Shown: one piece after another, positions 26,188 to 35,801 of the stretch
Numbering within the stretch: position 1 is the first letter of the stretch
Layout: each line of letters opens with the position of its first letter
NCBI GenBank assembly: GCA_021199475.1
Contig: JAJQHZ010000019.1
Location: 8,358-65,549 of the forward strand
DNA length: 57,192 bases
Direction: 5' to 3'
DNA from: Lachnospiraceae bacterium
Lineage (GTDB): Bacteria; Bacillota; Clostridia; Lachnospirales; Lachnospiraceae
Notes under the pieces: generated by a model
What the model was told of the DNA's origin: nothing
Databases searched by the model: none
The model's input: only the letters and a program-made list of their open reading frames with translations
Made by a program: the position numbers and the translations under genes

Positions 26188-28223
26188 TATAATCCCTCCT
26201 TCGCTTCCCCTGCCCCACAGCAATTCTGCATGGACGGCTCCTCCTGCTCCTGTACCCCGCGGCAGGACACCTCTTTCGCGCGGCATCTCTCGTAATTTTC
26301 CAGATATGTCGGCGCATTTTTCCCTTTCAGCCAGTATTTGGGTTCCTCGTAGGTCGTCCGAAGCTCTCCGTCTACCTGCTGATTGAATATGTAGGTACCC
26401 TCCGGCAAATCGGATTTGTCTGTTTTTATTTTCACAATGCATGCCTGCAAAAACATTTCGGATACTGTAATGCGGCTCTCGTCCTCCATCAGGCGCGCCA
26501 GCTCATGCGGATTCCGCGCGTAGGTCATCTGCATCTCACTTTTTTTGATGCTGTCCAGCCAGCTTAACCCCTGCTCCAGGATCGGTATCGTCTTAAAATC
26601 TCCGCAGCACTGCTGCATCACGCGGGCCGAACCGCCCCACAGCTCTTTCCAGCTTACATAGGCCTTCGGATCCCCGGCGCGTTTTACCGGTGCATATACC
26701 CGGTCAAATTCCGCCTGAAGCTGCTTCTGGTCAATTCCTCCGCGTTCCACGCCGTCACTGAATTCAGCCGCGCGGTTCCCGGCATAAAATCCGGATGAGC
26801 ACGCATAAGAGCAGCCCTCCAGCCCGCTCGAGGCGCCGGCCACAAACAGTCCGTCCAGACTGCTCATCAGATTCCAGTCCACCGCCGGTTCTCCCTGACA
26901 GCCGAAGGTTTCCGATCTCCACGGCTTTGCGGCATTCGGCTCTCCCTGGAACCAGCCGCCGGACAGATAACCTTCCGGAACCATAATCGGCGCCATCAGC
27001 ATATCGGTATCCGGGTTAAAGCCCTCACGCGTGTATAAATCATAAATGGTATAGCGGCTCTTGCCCTCATTTCCAATCATAACGCCCCAGATCGAGCGGC
27101 GTTCATCCTCCGGCATCGCGGACAGATCCGCCCACAGCGGCAGTTCAAATTCGCCGCTTCGGATCCGCTCCGGCAGATCATGAATCAGGTTCGGCGGTGC
27201 TACTGACTTCAGGACATCGCTGATGGTCGAACCGCAGTAGGCCTGATGCTCGGTCGGCAGGTTCCGCGCCTCTATACTGGTCAGGATTTTTCCGTCCGCA
27301 TCCTCCCACGGCACTTCTTTTCCATTGTTATCGACAATCGTGCATGGGAACCAGGTATTCGACGGATTTCCTACGCCAAAGCGCGGCCACGCAAATGGAT
27401 GCGCCGCCTTTGTATTTCCGGCCTTGTGCATGCCAAAGACCTTCGCTCCCGCCTTCCAGGCCATCGCCAGACCGTCTCCGATGTCATTCGGATCCCAGCG
27501 GTAGCTGTTTCCGGTAATCTCTGTACTGTAGGTCCAGATCGTACAGGCATAGCCGCTTGAAATGATCGTACTCTTCGCGCTGAACACGTAAAACTCGCCC
27601 GTCTCCATGGATAATCCGGTCGCACCAATCACCCGCGCGCCGCATTTCCCACCCTCGGTCAAAAGGCTGGTCACCATCACACGCTCATACAGCTGTGCGC
27701 CCTCACGTTTCAGGCCTTCATAGATGACCGGCTTGATATACTGCCCGCCTCTCAATTTCACCGCTACCAGGTCTTTATAATTGTAAGCCTTCAGAAGATT
27801 CGTCTTCTCATCCAGCGTTGCAGTCCCTGTAAAATCGCCGTCAACGTCCCGAATCGGAAGTCCCAGCTTCTCCAGCTCCATCAGAGCATCCCAGGTTCCC
27901 TTCACTGCAATATAATCGCGGTGTCCCTGACGGGCAGATGTATTTCCTTTTTCCAGGTTTTCCTCCGGGCTCATCGGAGAGCCTTCATAATTTAACACAT
28001 TATTCCAGTGATCCATCCCGGCTCCGCCGCAGCCGCTGCGCTTGATCGGCGCCTTATCCACGACAGCTACACTGCAGCCCCGGCGTACGGCTCCGAGCCC
28101 CGCACAGCCGCCGGCCAGTCCGCCGCCAATCACCAGTACATCCACTGTGACCTGATTCACTTTACCGTAGTGCACCGGGTATGGCCACGCCAGGCGTTTC
28201 TGGGCACTTGCCTGATATTCCAT
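26187..28223 (-). CDS. AprA/fumarate-reductase-type FAD oxidoreductase
   Basis: About 678 residues from the ATG at 28223, which has GGGAG in good position. A GxGxxG dinucleotide-binding segment (VLVIGGGLAGGCAG) lies about 30 residues from the start, followed by KRSGCGGAGMDHW and the C-terminal GLEGCSYACSSG, resembling adenylylsulfate reductase alpha and related fumarate-reductase-family flavoproteins. With the AprB-like ferredoxin, NuoF-like and hydrogenase-like subunits it forms an apparent NAD(P)H-driven reductase in the cytoplasm. The acceptor is unknown; absence of sat and qmo genes argues against APS. A promoter lies at 28352-28381 and a dispersed hairpin repeat occupies the leader. Confidence 0.88.
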   Translation of the reverse strand: MEYQASAQKRLAWPYPVHYGKVNQVTVDVLVIGGGLAGGCAGLGAVRRGCSVAVVDKAPIKRSGCGGAGMDHWNNVLNYEGSPMSPEENLEKGNTSARQGHRDYIAVKGTWDALMELEKLGLPIRDVDGDFTGTATLDEKTNLLKAYNYKDLVAVKLRGGQYIKPVIYEGLKREGAQLYERVMVTSLLTEGGKCGARVIGATGLSMETGEFYVFSAKSTIISSGYACTIWTYSTEITGNSYRWDPNDIGDGLAMAWKAGAKVFGMHKAGNTKAAHPFAWPRFGVGNPSNTWFPCTIVDNNGKEVPWEDADGKILTSIEARNLPTEHQAYCGSTISDVLKSVAPPNLIHDLPERIRSGEFELPLWADLSAMPEDERRSIWGVMIGNEGKSRYTIYDLYTREGFNPDTDMLMAPIMVPEGYLSGGWFQGEPNAAKPWRSETFGCQGEPAVDWNLMSSLDGLFVAGASSGLEGCSYACSSGFYAGNRAAEFSDGVERGGIDQKQLQAEFDRVYAPVKRAGDPKAYVSWKELWGGSARVMQQCCGDFKTIPILEQGLSWLDSIKKSEMQMTYARNPHELARLMEDESRITVSEMFLQACIVKIKTDKSDLPEGTYIFNQQVDGELRTTYEEPKYWLKGKNAPTYLENYERCRAKEVSCRGVQEQEEPSMQNCCGAGEAKEGL

Positions 28224-28269
28224 ATCGCATGTCTCCCTTCCCGCAGTACTGCCTGTACTGCTTTTTTTA

Positions 28270-28322
28270 TGCACAGGGGCACGTAAGGTGTTTTGTGGCT
28301 TGCGCCACACGCGCCCCGCGCA
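28270..28322 (+). repeat. Dispersed hairpin repeat, copy 2
   Basis: ATGCACAGGGGCACGTAAGG then TGTTTTGTGGC is a diverged copy of the element at 46713, in plus orientation. It lies in the 5' leader of the flavoprotein operon. A plus-strand terminator-like hairpin (GCAGTAC/GTACTGC then seven T, about 28244-28269) abuts it. Confidence 0.6.
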
Positions 28323-28351
28323 AAATAAAATTGACTAAAGCTGTTTCCTAT

Positions 28352-28381
28352 AGTATAGCAAAACGGGGTTTCCAGGCTCAA
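28352..28381 (-). promoter_or_regulatory. Promoter of flavoprotein operon
   Basis: On the minus strand TTGAGC (28376-28381) and TATACT (28352-28357) are separated by 18 bp. The leader to the ATG at 28223 is about 120 nt and holds the hairpin repeat. Confidence 0.7.
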
Positions 28382-28432
28382 TTCCAATTTCATCCTCTGG
28401 ATTCCGGTATGGAAATCCGGAAAAAAGAAAAC

Positions 28433-28464
28433 GGATCCGCTTCCATAAGCCCGTAAGCGGATCC
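28433..28464 (-). terminator. Terminator of esterase operon
   Basis: GGATCCGCTT pairs perfectly with AAGCGGATCC; on the minus strand GTTTTCTTTTTT follows. It separates the esterase operon from the flavoprotein operon. Confidence 0.9.
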
Positions 28465-28491
28465 AAATTTTCCGAAACAGGACGGAAAATA

Positions 28492-31092
28492 TTATCTGTG
28501 CTGTGCCAGCAGCCATTCCCGTGCCGCCTCCAGCTGATAGGTCAGCTCCCAGCCTCTATTATGATGCTGTATCATCGGATGAGCTTCCCCGTCATCCGGG
28601 AACGCCGTCTCTTTATCAAAAATAACATAGACCACCTGCGCATTTGCCGGTGCTACAGCTGCAGCCCGTGCATTGTTCACTTCCCAGCCATCCTGATAAT
28701 TCAAATGGATGCGGTTCACCGGCACACCTTTTGCGGCGAGTCCGTTTGTGATCGCGTTAAAGCTCGGAAATTCCTTCAATCCTCCTGAGCTTAAACCGAA
28801 GAAGAATTTCTTTTTCGTCAGGGACGTCATTTTTTCCAGATCCCAGTGTGCAGAAACCAGCAGGGACGCCGCGAAATAATCCGGATAGCGGCAATTCAGC
28901 TCACAGGATGCCATACAGCCCTGTGACTGACCGGTCGTGTAGACCCGATCCGGATCGACATTGTTTTCCGCCACGATCTTATCGAGCAGTTCTTTGATCG
29001 TCTCCAGCTCCGGCGCACAGGTATATTCATCGGTTGTCAGCGCGATTTCTCTCGGAACCTGGATGGCGAGCACATAGCAGGGGCGCTTCTTCTGCTCCTC
29101 CGGCTGTGCCCAGATCGTCGCTCCGATCCCCTGCGCGAGCGCAATCTTCGGATCCGATCCGTTCACGCCCGCGTCCGGAATAAACATCACAAGCGGATAT
29201 TTCTCCCCGGGCTTCTGTCCCTTTGGAGTATACAGGTTATATGGAATCGACCCGTACTGTCCCTGTACAAAATCATCAATCACCGGCTCGATTTTCTGGG
29301 AAGAGACATAAGTCCCGCTGCCCGGGATCTCCACCGTTACCTGTACCGGCAGCAGCTTGACGGCCGGGAATTTTGGTCCTCGTCCCTTTCCTCCGGGACC
29401 ACCCGGACCTCCGGGACCGCCTGGACCTCCAGGGCCGCCTGGGCCTCCAGGACCACCTGGGCCTCCGGGGCCTCCGGGGCCGCCTGGGCCTCCAGGACCG
29501 CCTGGGCCTCCAGGGCCATGTTCAATTGGCGGTATCAAAAAAGATGCCCGGTCTTTTTCAGACAGGTTCAGCACGACTGCATGATCATATACCTCGCGTG
29601 AAAGAATCGTGCGGTCTTTTACCGTAATACGATCAATCTCCTCACGTTCCGGCATAGGATCGCTGAATTCAATAATGGCCTTTGTAATCCGTTCTCCATC
29701 CGGTCTGGATTCTCCGACCGCTGTAATGGTCGGCTTCCCCGATGTACTCATGGCTATTCCCCCTTTTTTCATGGCAAGCAGCTCCTCTTTGGCCGCTTCC
29801 ACCCATTTTTCCGCGCTTCCGGGCATCAGCATAGAGTTCTGGGATTCCCAGGTCACCCGCTCATAAGCCGAAAGATCCGGCATATATTTCATCCCGCCAT
29901 TTACCATACTCATCAAAAGTGTATGCGCATAGGGAGATACTTCCCATAATTCCTGTTCGGTGCGTACATTCGTCTCAGGTTTTACTGCTACCAGCGCGAG
30001 ATCCCCGATTGCGATAACATCTCCGCCCAATTCGATTTCTTCGCCGTCCGATTCATATACCGCCTGCTTTGTCAGGGTCACCGGAACCCGGCTTCTGGAT
30101 GGTACGGAGACGGAAAATTTCCTTCTTTTTATCACAGGCGCTTCTTCGCTGCACACAACAGAGTCAATAATTGTCGAGACTGCCTCTGCCATCTCGCAGC
30201 CCAGCCGCTCTACAATCTCCAGACCATTCTGTACACCCAGATCATATTTTCCTACCGTTCCATCCTCGTTGACAACATCTCCCCATGTCTGCTCCTTCGG
30301 CACCTGATCTCCTGCAGCGCTGACAGCAAAGAGGCAGGGAACCCCATATTTTTCTTCCAATATCCGACATGCCTCACCCGGAACATCGCTGGATACCAGC
30401 CTGGTATTTTTCTCCTGCTCCGAATTATCAATTGCACTCGGCTTAAGCCCGTAGCTGATCAGGATACCGATTGATCTTCCATCCATTCCATCTACACGCA
30501 CAACGCTCGCAGTTTTATTGGACGGGCCATCCCGATTAATTCCAATCCACCAGCCAAAAGGCGTCTCAATATCCCGGTTCGTATTTACGTCGCAGAATCC
30601 GGAGCCAAATCCAAGCACCGCTGGCTGTATGCTTTTTGCTGTCTGTTCCGCTGCCTCGGTCACTGCCTGCATAATGGCCGCGATAAACAGCTTCCTCTTT
30701 CTCGGCCCGTCAGGGTCCATCGGCGGTCTTGCGCCTTTTTTTTCATCCGGTTTGGGCATTCCCTTCGGCTTTTTGCCAGGTCTGGGACCCATCGGGATTG
30801 ATGGATCCAACGGAGCATGCGGTGTAGAAATTGCATGAGTCGCGTGAATCCAGATATTTTCCATCGCGGTTCCTGTTTTTGCACTGATTATCCGTTTACT
30901 TTCCTCCATCGCGTCATCCGGCACATTCACCAGCTCAATCGCCGCGATCGCTACACGGATGCCGCAGTCCAACACCAAAATGCGCGCATGAGGCGCATCA
31001 TGAACACCGCAAAGGCCGTCTGTGGGAAACATCTCCGCAGGGAAATGAATCTCGGCACTGCCTGCTCCTGCTTTTAACTTCACATCATCCAT
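28492..31092 (-). CDS. Ceramidase-like domain fused through collagen-like linker to alpha/beta esterase
   Basis: From the ATG at 31092 (GGAGGTAAAGG upstream) the product is about 866 residues. Residues 1-435 resemble the N-terminal catalytic domain of neutral/alkaline ceramidases, with a His-containing [14 protein letters not shown] segment. Residues about 436-520 form a small beta-rich domain. Residues about 524-565 are roughly 14 Gly-Pro-Gly triplets. The final 300 residues are an alpha/beta hydrolase with GQSQGC nucleophile elbow and a late His in HHNRGW. The C-terminal half is a paralogue of the next upstream gene and the N-terminal half a paralogue of the gene at 45376. No signal peptide is seen. 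The protein may cleave both an amide and an ester; substrates unknown. Last gene of its operon. Confidence 0.85.
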   Translation of the reverse strand: MDDVKLKAGAGSAEIHFPAEMFPTDGLCGVHDAPHARILVLDCGIRVAIAAIELVNVPDDAMEESKRIISAKTGTAMENIWIHATHAISTPHAPLDPSIPMGPRPGKKPKGMPKPDEKKGARPPMDPDGPRKRKLFIAAIMQAVTEAAEQTAKSIQPAVLGFGSGFCDVNTNRDIETPFGWWIGINRDGPSNKTASVVRVDGMDGRSIGILISYGLKPSAIDNSEQEKNTRLVSSDVPGEACRILEEKYGVPCLFAVSAAGDQVPKEQTWGDVVNEDGTVGKYDLGVQNGLEIVERLGCEMAEAVSTIIDSVVCSEEAPVIKRRKFSVSVPSRSRVPVTLTKQAVYESDGEEIELGGDVIAIGDLALVAVKPETNVRTEQELWEVSPYAHTLLMSMVNGGMKYMPDLSAYERVTWESQNSMLMPGSAEKWVEAAKEELLAMKKGGIAMSTSGKPTITAVGESRPDGERITKAIIEFSDPMPEREEIDRITVKDRTILSREVYDHAVVLNLSEKDRASFLIPPIEHGPGGPGGPGGPGGPGGPGGPGGPGGPGGPGGPGGPGGPGGPGGKGRGPKFPAVKLLPVQVTVEIPGSGTYVSSQKIEPVIDDFVQGQYGSIPYNLYTPKGQKPGEKYPLVMFIPDAGVNGSDPKIALAQGIGATIWAQPEEQKKRPCYVLAIQVPREIALTTDEYTCAPELETIKELLDKIVAENNVDPDRVYTTGQSQGCMASCELNCRYPDYFAASLLVSAHWDLEKMTSLTKKKFFFGLSSGGLKEFPSFNAITNGLAAKGVPVNRIHLNYQDGWEVNNARAAAVAPANAQVVYVIFDKETAFPDDGEAHPMIQHHNRGWELTYQLEAAREWLLAQHR
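29391..29520. repeat. Collagen-like Gly-Pro-Gly codon repeat
   Basis: A 9-bp periodic GC-rich tract encodes about 14 GPG triplets. Codons vary synonymously between units, so the tract is maintained at the protein level rather than being a fresh DNA expansion. Confidence 0.85.
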
Positions 31093-31120
31093 TCCTTTAC
31101 CTCCGATATCAGACTTCTGT

Positions 31121-32401
31121 TCAGTCTTTCTTCTGACTGAAAATCCATTCCCGCGCACTCTCCAGCTGATATGTCAGTTCCCAGCCCCGATTGTGATTCA
31201 GGATCTGTCCGCGTACCTTTCCGTCATCCGGAAAGATTGTCGCCGCGTCAAACACGGTATAAACAACATTTGCATTTCCCTGCGCCTCACGGATTTTCTC
31301 ATTATTAACATCCCATCCGTCGCGGTAATTTAACGATACCCGCGCGATCTGTGCGCCATTCTTTTCAAGCTCCTCCGTAATCGCATTCATTCCCGGGAAT
31401 TCCCGCATTCCTCCGGAGCTCAGTCCGATAAAGAACTTATGATCTGCGAGCTTTCCTACCCGAACCGGATCCCACTGCCCGGAGACGAGCAGCGATGCGG
31501 CAAACAGATCCGGGTACCGGCAATTCATCTCACACATAGACATGCATCCCTGGGACTGTCCGGTCGCATAGACGCGCTTCGTATCGATCGGATTTTCCTC
31601 AATTACCTTATCGATGATTTCTTTTATTACATCAAACTGGGGTGTTGTCGTATAACCGGCGCCCGTGATCGGCAGCCGGGATGGCACCTGAACCGCCAGC
31701 ACATAGCATGGGCGCCTTGCCTGCTCTTCCGGCTCTGCCCAGATAGTCGCGCCAATTCCCTGCACCAGCGCCGCGGTCGCATCCGGTCCGTTTACCGAAG
31801 CATCCGGGATAAACACCACCAGCGGATAGGTCTTTTGATCCCCCCTGTTTTCCGGGGAGAAGAGGTTGTATGGCATTCCTTTATACTCATTTTGCACAAA
31901 GTCATCAATTACCGGACACTCTGCCTGTGTGGATGTGATCTCGCCATATCCCGGAATCGTTACGGTAACCTGTACCGGACGTACCGAGCGCATCGGCGAA
32001 TCCGACCCGCGGGAGCCTCTCGGACCCGAACCATTTGGGCCTCCCGGACCTCCTGGACCTCCTGGGCCTGGACCATCTGGACCTCCTGGGCCTGGGCCAT
32101 CTGGTCCTCCCGGACCTGGACCATTTGGGCCTCCCGGACCCGGACCGCCGGGGCCTTCTCCGAAATGAGGCGGCTGTGGGAAAACCTCCGCCGCTTCGTC
32201 CGTCTCGGACAGCTGCAGGATGATCTGATTTCCTTCTGCGGCAGCAGAAAGGACTGTCCGGTCTTTCACCGTGATCGTGGCAGGATCCGGGACTTCTCCG
32301 TCGAACTGAATCACTGCCCGGTTAATTTTGGCGCCCTCCGGCCTTGCTTCCGCAATTGCGGTTATCACCGGCGCCGGACTGCTGCATTTCCCGTCGTTCA
32401 T
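31121..32401 (-). CDS. Alpha/beta-hydrolase esterase with collagen-like linker
   Basis: The 426-residue protein has a beta-rich N-terminal domain (about 1-75), a Gly-Pro-rich tract (about 79-130, units such as GPGGPDGPGP) and an alpha/beta hydrolase with GQSQGC at the nucleophile and HNRGW near the end. It is closely related to the C-terminal half of the downstream fusion gene, so the two arose by duplication. The hydrolase core resembles prolyl-oligopeptidase/PHB-depolymerase-type esterases. No signal peptide is present, so a cytoplasmic role on imported esters is likely. GGAGATC precedes the ATG; gaps to its neighbours are 16 and 28 bp. Confidence 0.87.
   Translation of the reverse strand: MNDGKCSSPAPVITAIAEARPEGAKINRAVIQFDGEVPDPATITVKDRTVLSAAAEGNQIILQLSETDEAAEVFPQPPHFGEGPGGPGPGGPNGPGPGGPDGPGPGGPDGPGPGGPGGPGGPNGSGPRGSRGSDSPMRSVRPVQVTVTIPGYGEITSTQAECPVIDDFVQNEYKGMPYNLFSPENRGDQKTYPLVVFIPDASVNGPDATAALVQGIGATIWAEPEEQARRPCYVLAVQVPSRLPITGAGYTTTPQFDVIKEIIDKVIEENPIDTKRVYATGQSQGCMSMCEMNCRYPDLFAASLLVSGQWDPVRVGKLADHKFFIGLSSGGMREFPGMNAITEELEKNGAQIARVSLNYRDGWDVNNEKIREAQGNANVVYTVFDAATIFPDDGKVRGQILNHNRGWELTYQLESAREWIFSQKKD
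32030..32160. repeat. Collagen-like Gly-Pro tract in esterase gene
   Basis: Repeated GGPxGPGP units (x = Asn or Asp) over about 50 residues, partly as 24-bp DNA repeats. It is similar in place and composition to the tract at 29391 but different in sequence. Confidence 0.8.
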
Positions 32402-32417
32402 TTTCTGATCTCCTTTC

Positions 32418-33272
32418 TCACAGTGTATTGGCGTCGTATGCCAGGCAAACGCTGCCGCACCTTTGCTCCATCATCCGCTTATTGGAAGCAGATTTTCTTT
32501 TTGCAAACCGGTTTATGCTCTCCGTATCGTTTTCCGTTTTTCCGTCCAAAACTTCATTGCAGGCCTGCAGCATATCCTTCAGAATCGCATGATCTACGGG
32601 CACATTGCTGTGTCCCCAGTAAAGCAGCGTATCTTCTTCTATTGCATCTGCAAATCTTGCCAGTCCATCCCGATACGCGGTAAGTCCCACGCGTTTCTCG
32701 GGCGGCAGTGTTGACAGCGCGGTGCGGCGGCTGAACGCATCACTGATCAGTGCGTAATTATCCGCCCGGTTCAGAAGCGCGACAGAGCCCTGGGTATGCC
32801 CCGGAATCGCATATACCTCCAGTTTCTTTCCACCAAGGTCAACCACATCGCCCTGATCGATATTTTTGTAATTCAGCTTTTCTGTCATTACGATATGCTT
32901 CTCGCAGTAAGGCTTCAGCTCCGGGTCATAGCCCTCGCGTCCAAACACATCTCCCATGCGTCTCTCATAGGAAAGGGAACCTGCAAGCAGCTCCTCATCC
33001 CTGCTGTTCATATATATATCATCAAAAAGCGATGCAGCCCCGGCATGATCCGGATGTCCATGCGCGGCAATGCAGACAATCGGCTTTTTGGTAATGCTCT
33101 CCACAACCGTGCGCAGATGATCTACTACGCCAAATCCGGTATCGATCAACGCTGCGCGTTCTTCCCCCTCAACCAGATACATATGTACAGACATATCGCC
33201 ATCCGGGCGATGGCATTCCATAATATTCCAAAGTCCTTCCCTTAACTGTTTTTTCGTGTATACTTCCAACAT
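32418..33272 (-). CDS. Metallo-beta-lactamase-fold hydrolase
   Basis: The 284-residue product has the MBL metal motif HGHPDHAG, a later PGHTQGS with another ligand His, and SDAFS for the bridging Asp. It is closest in pattern to small cytoplasmic MBL hydrolases (glyoxalase II or lactonase type). Its neighbours are another MBL protein, an FMN oxidase and two esterases, so it may hydrolyse an ester or lactone intermediate of the same pathway. It is spaced 16 bp from the esterase gene downstream. Substrate unknown. Confidence 0.88.
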   Translation of the reverse strand: MLEVYTKKQLREGLWNIMECHRPDGDMSVHMYLVEGEERAALIDTGFGVVDHLRTVVESITKKPIVCIAAHGHPDHAGAASLFDDIYMNSRDEELLAGSLSYERRMGDVFGREGYDPELKPYCEKHIVMTEKLNYKNIDQGDVVDLGGKKLEVYAIPGHTQGSVALLNRADNYALISDAFSRRTALSTLPPEKRVGLTAYRDGLARFADAIEEDTLLYWGHSNVPVDHAILKDMLQACNEVLDGKTENDTESINRFAKRKSASNKRMMEQRCGSVCLAYDANTL

Positions 33273-33348
33273 ACTGTCCCTCTCCGATTCCTGTGGATTT
33301 TTTCAGGGTTTCTCATCCTGCAGCGGTTTCCCGTCCGGCGGCACTTCC

Positions 33349-34440
33349 TCATCCGGCGGCGGTTTCCCGTCCAGCGACGATTTCTAATTCTGCGGCGGTT
33401 TCCCCTTCCGGCAGCGCTTTCTCACCCTCTGGCGGCTTCTCATCCAGCGCAACCTCCGCCTTCCCATAGACTGCCACTTTTATGGTTCGTCCGTGCAGCA
33501 CCTTCTCCTTCACAACGGCCGTCCCATCCGCAATCGACTGGTATGCCCGGATTACATCCGGCAGCAGCTGGGGACTCTGGCTGAAATTAGCCGTATTTGC
33601 CCCGACCGCCGTATGCCCCGGAAACATCCGGTCAAACTCACTGCAATGCTTCTGCAGCTTCTTCAGAAGCTTCACATTCTCAGCTGCCGTGTTGCCGGCC
33701 AGACGAAAACTCTGATTGAAGGAGTCTCCCGTAAATGCGATTCTTGTTTTCGGATCAATAAATACGGCACAGCCCCTTGTATGCCCCGGCATGTGCAGCA
33801 CTTCAACCCTCCTCCCGCCAAGGTCAAATACCTGGCCATCCTTCAGCTCCTGCATTTCGGGCAGATGCTCCGGATCGATTCCCATAAACGTCAGATTTGT
33901 ATAATCGTAATATACTTTCCCACCCGCCGTACAGCCCGGAGCGTCCATCGGCGTTCCATCCGGATATCTGGCGGGAAATGACCCCCATATGTTCGGATTT
34001 TCCCAGAGCTGCTGATTGACACGGAACCCATCGCGAATCAGCGGAATATCCTCCGGAAAAATCCATACCTTCTCAAACTGACACATAGAACCACAGTGAT
34101 CTCCATGTCCATGCGTAATTGCCACATCATACGGCAGCGGACAAAGATGCTCAATCAGGCTCTTCGCGTCGATGGAACCGCAGCCGCAGTCAATGACCAG
34201 TCCCCGTTCCCTGCCTGCCAGCACGTAAAAGCTGGACATGCCGAATTCATTTACCTGCCAGGTGTGATCCGCGATCTCATAGATAATCGGAAACGCCGGA
34301 ATCACTCGCCTCTTTTCTTCTTTTACAAAGTCCGGCGTACTGTGAGGGTCGACGTAAATGCTATACTCCTTACATTTTCCCGGCCCCATCATATCTTCGC
34401 TGATTTTGCTCATATCAGAAAGAATCGGCTTATTTTTCAT
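33349..34440 (-). CDS. Metallo-beta-lactamase-fold hydrolase with repetitive C-terminal tail
   Basis: The start is placed at 34440 (GAGGGAAATTC upstream); a longer frame to 34596 lacks a ribosome site. The roughly 363-residue protein has HGHGDHCG, PGHTRGC and FTGDSFNQS, the MBL ligand set. It is a distant paralogue of the MBL gene downstream. The last 28 residues are a Pro/Glu/Gly/Ala-rich tail from imperfect repeats. Just beyond the stop the same repeat continues, and in another frame reads on as a similar Pro/Lys/Asp-rich tail, so length and frame of this end are probably variable. Role presumed in the same pathway as its operon neighbours. Confidence 0.85.
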   Translation of the reverse strand: MKNKPILSDMSKISEDMMGPGKCKEYSIYVDPHSTPDFVKEEKRRVIPAFPIIYEIADHTWQVNEFGMSSFYVLAGRERGLVIDCGCGSIDAKSLIEHLCPLPYDVAITHGHGDHCGSMCQFEKVWIFPEDIPLIRDGFRVNQQLWENPNIWGSFPARYPDGTPMDAPGCTAGGKVYYDYTNLTFMGIDPEHLPEMQELKDGQVFDLGGRRVEVLHMPGHTRGCAVFIDPKTRIAFTGDSFNQSFRLAGNTAAENVKLLKKLQKHCSEFDRMFPGHTAVGANTANFSQSPQLLPDVIRAYQSIADGTAVVKEKVLHGRTIKVAVYGKAEVALDEKPPEGEKALPEGETAAELEIVAGRETAAG

Positions 34441-34606
34441 TCGAATTTCCCTCTTATCAGATCGGTTCATCTCCCGGCAATTTTTACACAGATGAGTCAT
34501 CCGGCCCCAGGTTCCTGCCCCCAGATCAGCCAGAGCCAAAATTTTGCCAAATGTGCAGGAAATGGCTCTTAAGCGCCTGTACGGGAGCTTCTTCATCCGC
34601 GGCTAT

Positions 34607-35569
34607 TTACAGCCTGACAATCACATCCGGCGTCATATGCTGCATATCGCAGATTCCGCAGCGGGCCATGATGCCGCGCAGCTGATCATTCATTTCCGTC
34701 AGATAATTGTATACACCGTCTTCTCCCTCTGTGTTGATCGGCTTCATCAGCGGGCGTGCTACCAGAACGCCGTCCGCTCCGAGGGCAAGCGCTTTCATCG
34801 CGTCATAGCCATCGCGGATCATGCAGTCCACAAGAATGGTCATGTCCTTACCGACAGCAGCCCGGATTTCCGGCAATACCATAATCGGCGGAACTGCAAA
34901 CGGATAGATTCCATGATGATGGGAAAGCACGATCGCGGAAACCCCGGCCTCTTTGCAGAGCAAAGCATCCTCTACGCTTAAGACGCCCTTCATCACAAAC
35001 GGCGTATCTCCCGCCGTTTTGACCGCTTCCTTCACATCTTCAAATGACATGCAGCGCATGGAAACCGTCCCGTTGCGCCCTGTGTCATAATAACCATTAT
35101 CGCCGAAGGCATGAATAAAATCCGTTCCGAACGCCACACAGCCCTTCGCCTTGCCCTTCTCGATTCTGGCAAGAAATTCATCCGCGTCTGAAATGGGCTT
35201 CGTAATTTCCACAATCGGTACGCCCATTTCCACCAGATCCGGTCCGACCATGCCCGTCCACATCATGCTTCCCAGACGCTTCACCGCACCGGCGATACAG
35301 ATCTCCGGTTTTACCTTCGGACTCGGAAAACCGACCGGCCCCGGCATAATCGGGGATTCCAGCTCCACGCCGAACATTTTGGTCTTCAGACTCGGGACCG
35401 TGCTGCCGATCAGCCTCTGCTTAAACACCAGCGAATCATAATAATCTCTTGTAATCGTGTCCGAATTGCCCTTTGCATTTTTGGCCACGTACGTCTTTGC
35501 GGCAGCTTTTTCCTCTGTCGGCTGCTTCTTTTCCTCCATACCCGGCCCCGGCTGTTTCATTTCTTCCAT
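34607..35569 (-). CDS. FMN-dependent alpha-hydroxy-acid oxidizing protein
   Basis: The product (about 320 residues from the ATG at 35569; GAGGAGACG upstream) belongs to the lactate-oxidase/glycolate-oxidase TIM-barrel family. MPGPVGFPSP, PFVMKGVLSVEDALL and VDCMIRDGYDAMKALALGADGVLVARPL are the FMN-binding and phosphate-binding segments. The usual active-site SNHGGR reads SHHHGI, keeping a His. The family oxidises 2-hydroxy acids or, in clostridia, acts in related flavin reactions. It lies after the solute-binding-protein gene and before the MBL hydrolases. The N-terminal 35 residues are Lys/Glu/Pro-rich and variable. Confidence 0.87.
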   Translation of the reverse strand: MEEMKQPGPGMEEKKQPTEEKAAAKTYVAKNAKGNSDTITRDYYDSLVFKQRLIGSTVPSLKTKMFGVELESPIMPGPVGFPSPKVKPEICIAGAVKRLGSMMWTGMVGPDLVEMGVPIVEITKPISDADEFLARIEKGKAKGCVAFGTDFIHAFGDNGYYDTGRNGTVSMRCMSFEDVKEAVKTAGDTPFVMKGVLSVEDALLCKEAGVSAIVLSHHHGIYPFAVPPIMVLPEIRAAVGKDMTILVDCMIRDGYDAMKALALGADGVLVARPLMKPINTEGEDGVYNYLTEMNDQLRGIMARCGICDMQHMTPDVIVRL

Positions 35570-35663
35570 ACCATCGTCTCCTCGTATCATAAGTTCAGGG
35601 CTGCGGAACGCAGCCAAAGAACCCCTTCTCTCATCCAGCAGGCGTACCTGATCCCCCTGCCTT

Positions 35664-35700
35664 CCTGCCGGTCTCCGTATTCAAAACGGAGACCGGCAGG
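35664..35700 (-). other. Perfect 15-bp stem-loop after solute-binding-protein gene
   Basis: CCTGCCGGTCTCCGT pairs perfectly with ACGGAGACCGGCAGG across 7 nt and has no T-run on either side. In ABC transporter operons such stems often protect the binding-protein mRNA and lower downstream expression; that role is inferred. Confidence 0.7.
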
Positions 35701-35801
35701 AATCCGTCACTTCTTACCTGTACTTATCACCTTCATCCTGATTCCATGTGCCTTCTGCCGATTTTTCCGACCGATTGCACACAACAGGTTTGTCAGCATG
35801 A

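Noticed and set aside
26187-28223. Genuine dissimilatory APS reductase (AprA)
   Set aside because: Fold and subunit pairing match, but there is no sat, qmo or dsr gene nearby and the partners are NuoF-like and hydrogenase-like, so the name would overstate function.
29357-29584. Plus-strand frame rich in Gly-Pro-Pro (collagen-like) opposite the esterase gene
   Set aside because: It is the antisense reading of Gly-Pro-Gly codons, with no ribosome site and no continuity with any domain; the minus-strand gene is well supported.
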